NCBI GenBank assembly: GCA_964497585.1
Contig: CAZCDS010000005.1
Coordinates: forward strand, 62,001 to 126,000
DNA from: CAZCDS01 sp964497585
GTDB lineage: Bacteria; Desulfobacterota; Desulfomonilia; Desulfomonilales; Desulfomonilaceae
Direction of reading: 5' to 3'
DNA: 64,000 nucleotides
Part shown: piece after piece, positions 60,374 through 64,000 of the stretch
Layout: every line of letters begins with the position of its first letter
Position numbering within the stretch: the stretch's first letter is position 1
Notes under the pieces: model-generated
What the model saw: the letters and a program-made list of their open reading frames with translations, nothing else
Databases searched by the model: none
Told to the model about the DNA's origin: nothing
Program-made: the position numbers and the translations under genes

Positions 60374-62068
60374 GTGAACTACGACGAGAAGCCGTGGTTG
60401 AAGTCATACAACCCGGCTGTTCCTCCTGAGGTAACGATTCCCCAGCTCTCCCTCATGGAGAAGTTTCAGGAGGTCGCATCGAGAGTTGGCCAGAAGCCTG
60501 CGCTCCGGTTCCTCGGAGCGGCGCTGACTTACGACGAGTTGATGGCGCATGCGGATCGGATGGCTCAGGCTTTGCTGGACCATGGATGTGAGCCTGGCAA
60601 TGTTGTCGGAATCAATCTTCCGAACATTCCACAGTATCTCATCGCTCTTGTGGGTGTGCTCAAGGCCGGTTGTGCAGCCTCGGGTGTCTCTCCTCTACTG
60701 ACACCGCGGGAGATGGTGAGTCAACTGAACGACTGTAAAGCTAAGGCGCTCGTCACAGCAGATCCGATATTCGAGCATCGATTCTTCGGAGTAGCCGATC
60801 AGGTCCCGGAACTGAAATTCATTGTCGTCACAGGGATCCTCGATTTCCTTCCCTGGATCAAGAGAACGCTTGCAAAGCTACTCAAGAAGGTTCCTACCGG
60901 GAGAATCAAACCCATTCCCAATAAGCAGGTCGTTACGTTCATGGACATCCTGTCAAAGTACCCGGCCACATCGCCGGAAATCCGAATCGGTCCTGACGAT
61001 CCCTGCCTCATCCAGTACACGGGCGGGACCACCGGGGTCCCTAAGGGAACGATTATCACCGATCGCAACATCATGGCCCAACTGGCCCTGGTCACGGAAT
61101 CCCTCCAAATGCGGTGGGGAGAAGAAGTTGTCCTCTCCGGATTCCCCTTTTTTCACATCGCAGGTCTCGCGCTCGGTCTGGGAACGATGTTCCAGGGTCA
61201 CGAGCAGATCCTCGTTCCCGATCCTCGAAACACGAAGCACATCGTCGGCGAAATGGCCAGATTCAGGCCCACAATTCTCGTGAACGTCCCATCGCTCTAC
61301 ATGATGCTCCTTGAGACGCCGGGCTTCCGGGAGCTCGATTTTTCCCGTCTGGGCTTCTGCCTCAGCGCGGCTTCACCTTTTCCCGCGGAATCGATAGGGG
61401 CGGTGGAATCGGTGATCGGCCAAGGGAAGATGCTGGAAGCGTACGGGATGACCGAAACAAGCGCACTCGTCACCTGCAACCCTCGCGGGGAAAAGGCAAA
61501 AGTCGGCTCGGTCGGCGTGCCGCTTCCGAACACAAAGCTCAGGCTCGTCGACCTGGAGACGGGGGAGCAGCAGGTGGGCGTAGGCGAAGCTGGCGAGATC
61601 CTTGTCCACGGTCCGCAGGTCATGAAGGGCTATCTGAACAAGCCCGAGGAGACCGCCGGCGCGCTGCGCGAACATGACGGGGAAATCTGGCTCCACACCG
61701 GAGACGTCGCGCGAATGGACGAAGAGGGCTTCTTCTACATCGTCGACAGAACCAAGGATATGCTCAACGTAGGTGGATTCAAGGTCTTCTCACGTGAGGT
61801 GGAGGAGAAACTCTACGAGCATCCCGCAGTGGAATTTTGCGCGATCGTGGGCCTACCCAACCCGAAGCGTCCCGGAACTGACATCGTCAAGCTCGTCGTG
61901 CAGCCCACACACGCATACAGGGACCTGCCGCGTGATGCGATCAAGGGCGAACTCGTGGCTTTCGCACGAGAGAATTTCGCCCCGTACAAGGTCCCGAAGG
62001 AAATCGAGATCATGGAGGCAATGCCTCTCACAGCAGTGGGGAAAGTCGACAAGAAGGCGTTGCGGTGA
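60374..62068 (+). CDS. AMP-forming acyl-CoA ligase (second cluster, copy 1)
   Basis: The 564-residue ANL enzyme starts at GTG 60374 after GGGGAG. It has all canonical motifs: IQYTGGTTGVPKGTII, MLEAYGMTETSALVTCN, WLHTGDVARMDEEGFFYIVDRTKDMLNVGGFKVFSREVEEKL, and the catalytic Lys in MPLTAVGKVDKKAL. The family member with YNPAVPPEV near the start is the FadD-type long-chain ligase. A near-parallel copy begins at 62635, and the two share the GRIKPIPNKQVVTFMDILSKYPA/GKIAPLPGKKVLPFMEVLDRYPA block, so they arose by duplication. They would activate related acids. Confidence 0.92.
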   Translation: MNYDEKPWLKSYNPAVPPEVTIPQLSLMEKFQEVASRVGQKPALRFLGAALTYDELMAHADRMAQALLDHGCEPGNVVGINLPNIPQYLIALVGVLKAGCAASGVSPLLTPREMVSQLNDCKAKALVTADPIFEHRFFGVADQVPELKFIVVTGILDFLPWIKRTLAKLLKKVPTGRIKPIPNKQVVTFMDILSKYPATSPEIRIGPDDPCLIQYTGGTTGVPKGTIITDRNIMAQLALVTESLQMRWGEEVVLSGFPFFHIAGLALGLGTMFQGHEQILVPDPRNTKHIVGEMARFRPTILVNVPSLYMMLLETPGFRELDFSRLGFCLSAASPFPAESIGAVESVIGQGKMLEAYGMTETSALVTCNPRGEKAKVGSVGVPLPNTKLRLVDLETGEQQVGVGEAGEILVHGPQVMKGYLNKPEETAGALREHDGEIWLHTGDVARMDEEGFFYIVDRTKDMLNVGGFKVFSREVEEKLYEHPAVEFCAIVGLPNPKRPGTDIVKLVVQPTHAYRDLPRDAIKGELVAFARENFAPYKVPKEIEIMEAMPLTAVGKVDKKALR

Positions 62069-62118
62069 CGGGCCTCCCGTCCGTGGCACAGCGACCTGAA
62101 CCGAAGGAGAACCGAACA

Positions 62119-62568
62119 ATGGGAATGCCGCCGGAGTTGGTTAAGGATGCGGTTGAGAGCAAGGTGGCCTTTTTGGAGCGCATGGGAATTAGAGCTCTGG
62201 AATTGAAGCCGGGACACGTGAAGATCGGAGCGCCGCTGCAAGGCAATGAGAACCACATCGGCACGATGTATGCGGGCGCCCTCTTCACGGTAGCGGAAAT
62301 GCCTCTCGGAGCATTGTATCTCACGACATTCGACACATCCAGGTACTACCCTATCGTGAAAGAGCTGACCATCAGCTTCCTCAAACCTGCAAGATCTGAC
62401 GTTAGCTTCGAACTGGCGATGTCCGACGAGGAGGTCGCAAAGATCGAAGCCGAGGCAGAAGAAACGGGAAAGTCGCAATTCGTCGTCCAGGGGGAGGTCA
62501 AAGACGAATCGGGACAGGTTGTGGCCACGAGCAAAGGTGTCTATCAACTTCGGAAGATCGGCACGTAG
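62119..62568 (+). CDS. Hotdog-fold thioesterase-like protein
   Basis: The 149-residue product has a single hotdog domain of the YiiD C-terminal/PaaI-like type: GIRALELKPGHVKIGAPLQGNENHIGTMYAGALFTVAEMPLGALYLT, then IVKELTISFLKPARSDVSFELAM and FVVQGEVKDESGQVVATSKGVYQLRKI. The catalytic Asp/Glu usually sits in the MYAGALFTVAE segment. It probably hydrolyses or protects acyl-CoA thioesters. ATG 62119 lies between two paralogous ligases, which suggests it edits or releases their products. Confidence 0.8.
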   Translation: MGMPPELVKDAVESKVAFLERMGIRALELKPGHVKIGAPLQGNENHIGTMYAGALFTVAEMPLGALYLTTFDTSRYYPIVKELTISFLKPARSDVSFELAMSDEEVAKIEAEAEETGKSQFVVQGEVKDESGQVVATSKGVYQLRKIGT

Positions 62569-62634
62569 AACGTTCCGAATCGCGAGGGAATGAAGAGACT
62601 GGGCTCCCAGTCGCCCCCTGGAGGAGGGTGGAGA

Positions 62635-64000
62635 ATGGTTTACGATAGTAGACTCTGGTACAAGTCCTACGATCCCGGAGTAGCTCGCCGTGTCGAGAGG
62701 GAGTTTGAGACATTCCCCGAATGCTTCGAGAAGACGAGGGCCGATTTCGGTAACAAGCCCGCGTTGCATTTCCTCGGTGTCACCCTCACCTTTGACCAGT
62801 TGATGGAGCAGAGCGCGCGGTTCGCCGGTTGCCTCGGAGATCACGGCTTGGGGAAAGGGGACGTGGTTGCGATCAGCCTGCCGAACTCGCCTCAATATCT
62901 AATCGGTCTCGTAGGAGCTCTGCAGGCCGGATGCGCGGTCTCCGGCCTGTCACCTCTTCTCTCTGCCGATGAAATGGCCCACCAACTCACAGACAGTGGG
63001 GCGAAGTGTCTTCTGATCATGGATGCTCTGTTTCAGCACCGCTTGGCAGGGGTCTCGGATCGAGTCACAGACCTCGAATTGGTTATCCCCACCGGGCTGC
63101 TGGACTTCCTGCCAAAGTACAAACAATTGCTTGCCAAGTGGTTCAAGAAGGTCCCAACCGGGAAGATTGCACCGCTTCCCGGCAAGAAGGTGCTTCCCTT
63201 CATGGAGGTCCTCGACCGGTATCCAGCTCAGAAGCCCGACATTGAACTCACTGTCGAAGACCCCTGCTTCCTTCAATACACCGGAGGGACGACCGGGCTC
63301 CCCAAAGGGGCTGTCTGTCCTCATCGCTGCATGTTGACCAATCTCGCGCAGTGGAGAGAATGGCTTCAGATCAGGCGTGGAGAGGACCTGCTGATATCCG
63401 CGTTCCCCATGTTCCATGTAGCAGGCCTGTTCACCGCGATGTGCGGTTTGGGCTTCGGCGTTACCCAGGTTCTGATCCCCAATCCTCGAGACACCAAGCA
63501 CATGACCTCGGAGATGGCCAAGTATCGACCCCAATGGCTGGCCAACGTTCCATCACTCTACTTGATGCTCCTTCAGGAGCCAGGTTTCTCTGCGCTGGAC
63601 TTCTCGGAACTGAAATACTGTGTTTCCGGCGCGGCCGCCTTTCCCGTGGAAGGAATCAAGCAGTTCGAAGAAATTGTGGGCACGGGAAAGGTGATCGAAC
63701 TCTATGGCATGACCGAGACATGCGTGGTCGTCACGAGCAATCCTCGTGACGGCGTGAAGAAGGTCGGATCGGTGGGCATCACGTTCCCCTCAACGAAGAT
63801 CAAGATCATGGATCTTCAAACGGGCGAAGCGGAGGTTCCCTTGGGCGAGGAAGGTGAGATAATTGCGGCCGGACCGCAAATCATGGCCAAATACCACGAG
63901 AAGCCAGATGAAACCGCTCTGGCTCTTCGCGAGCATGACGGCGACGTCTGGATGCACACGGGTGATATCGGACGTATGGACGAAGACGGCTATCTTTTCG
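62635..64000 (+). CDS. AMP-forming acyl-CoA ligase (copy 2, cut by window end)
   Basis: 455 codons are visible from ATG 62635, with GGAGG ahead; the frame is open at 64000. It aligns from start to end with the ligase at 60374: MVYDSRLWYKSYDPGVARRVER, LQYTGGTTGLPKGAVCPH, KVIELYGMTETCVVVTSN, VWMHTGDIGRMDEDGYLF. The C-terminal domain, including the catalytic lysine, lies outside the window. The pair plus the hotdog protein form a local repeat (ligase-thioesterase-ligase). Confidence 0.92.
   Translation, partial: MVYDSRLWYKSYDPGVARRVEREFETFPECFEKTRADFGNKPALHFLGVTLTFDQLMEQSARFAGCLGDHGLGKGDVVAISLPNSPQYLIGLVGALQAGCAVSGLSPLLSADEMAHQLTDSGAKCLLIMDALFQHRLAGVSDRVTDLELVIPTGLLDFLPKYKQLLAKWFKKVPTGKIAPLPGKKVLPFMEVLDRYPAQKPDIELTVEDPCFLQYTGGTTGLPKGAVCPHRCMLTNLAQWREWLQIRRGEDLLISAFPMFHVAGLFTAMCGLGFGVTQVLIPNPRDTKHMTSEMAKYRPQWLANVPSLYLMLLQEPGFSALDFSELKYCVSGAAAFPVEGIKQFEEIVGTGKVIELYGMTETCVVVTSNPRDGVKKVGSVGITFPSTKIKIMDLQTGEAEVPLGEEGEIIAAGPQIMAKYHEKPDETALALREHDGDVWMHTGDIGRMDEDGYLF

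Noticed and set aside
1..64000. tRNA, rRNA genes and CRISPR arrays
   Set aside because: I looked for T-loop-like sequences in the gene-free gaps and for regular direct repeats with spacers and found none; the TTAC boxes are too short and close for a CRISPR.

Overview
The window reads as accessory and catabolic chromosome from a GC-rich anaerobic bacterium, most likely a deltaproteobacterial (Desulfobacterota-like) lineage. The grounds are the many c-type multiheme cytochromes, large sets of acyl-CoA ligases, dehydrogenases and thiolases, class III polyhydroxyalkanoate (PHA) synthase genes and NtrC-type regulation. This is inference from gene content; no rRNA or tRNA gene was seen and no database search was run.

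Region 1 (about 350-7012, +) is a signalling-type locus. It holds an ECF-type sigma factor that lacks region 4 and breaks at a 14-bp inverted repeat, a membrane protein with two copies of a roughly 50-residue cytoplasmic-type repeat, a damaged PD40/TolB-like propeller gene, and a 1238-residue exported TPR-CHAT-ankyrin protein with a His/Cys caspase-like dyad. Region 2 (7013-13841) has rpiB and tal of the non-oxidative pentose phosphate pathway, a lone intimin-type beta-barrel, a zinc-finger methyltransferase and a sugar-isomerase-like TIM barrel.

Region 3 (14015-23744, +) starts with a TetR gene whose promoter carries an obvious operator. It continues with an SCP2 protein, two paralogous Fe-S (DUF2148-like) proteins, two acyl-CoA ligases, an acyl-CoA dehydrogenase, a thiolase and an SDR: a CoA-thioester degradation cluster of unknown substrate.

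Region 4 (23846-39568) is a respiratory supercluster. A two-component system with a c-heme (CxxCH) sensor domain diverges from an operon of octaheme HAO-like cytochrome, tetraheme cytochrome, Fe-S subunit, NrfD-like membrane subunit, second tetraheme cytochrome, NapA, NapD, and NapG- and NapH-like proteins. An NtrC-type regulator and several small proteins follow. The divergent promoter region has six TTAC boxes, mostly spaced by one helical turn, the pattern expected for an OmpR-family regulator. The set suggests nitrate reduction coupled to nitrite or hydroxylamine conversion, probably to ammonia.

Region 5 (40540-48394) is a PHA granule cluster: PhaC/PhaE, a second PhaE-like protein, a PhaC-like hydrolase, a MaoC-type (R)-hydratase, a phasin-like protein and a two-GAF protein. 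Region 6 (48810-51137) is a TPM-PDZ-PDZ protein with LemA. Region 7 (51426-64000, +) is a second TetR-led CoA cluster. It has a hydratase-SDR-SCP2 fusion with permuted MFE-2 order, a four-domain HMGS/KAS III-like-DUF35-SDR-SCP2 fusion, a thiolase, an acyl-CoA dehydrogenase, two close acyl-CoA ligase paralogues flanking a hotdog thioesterase, and a small unknown protein. The last ligase runs off the window end.
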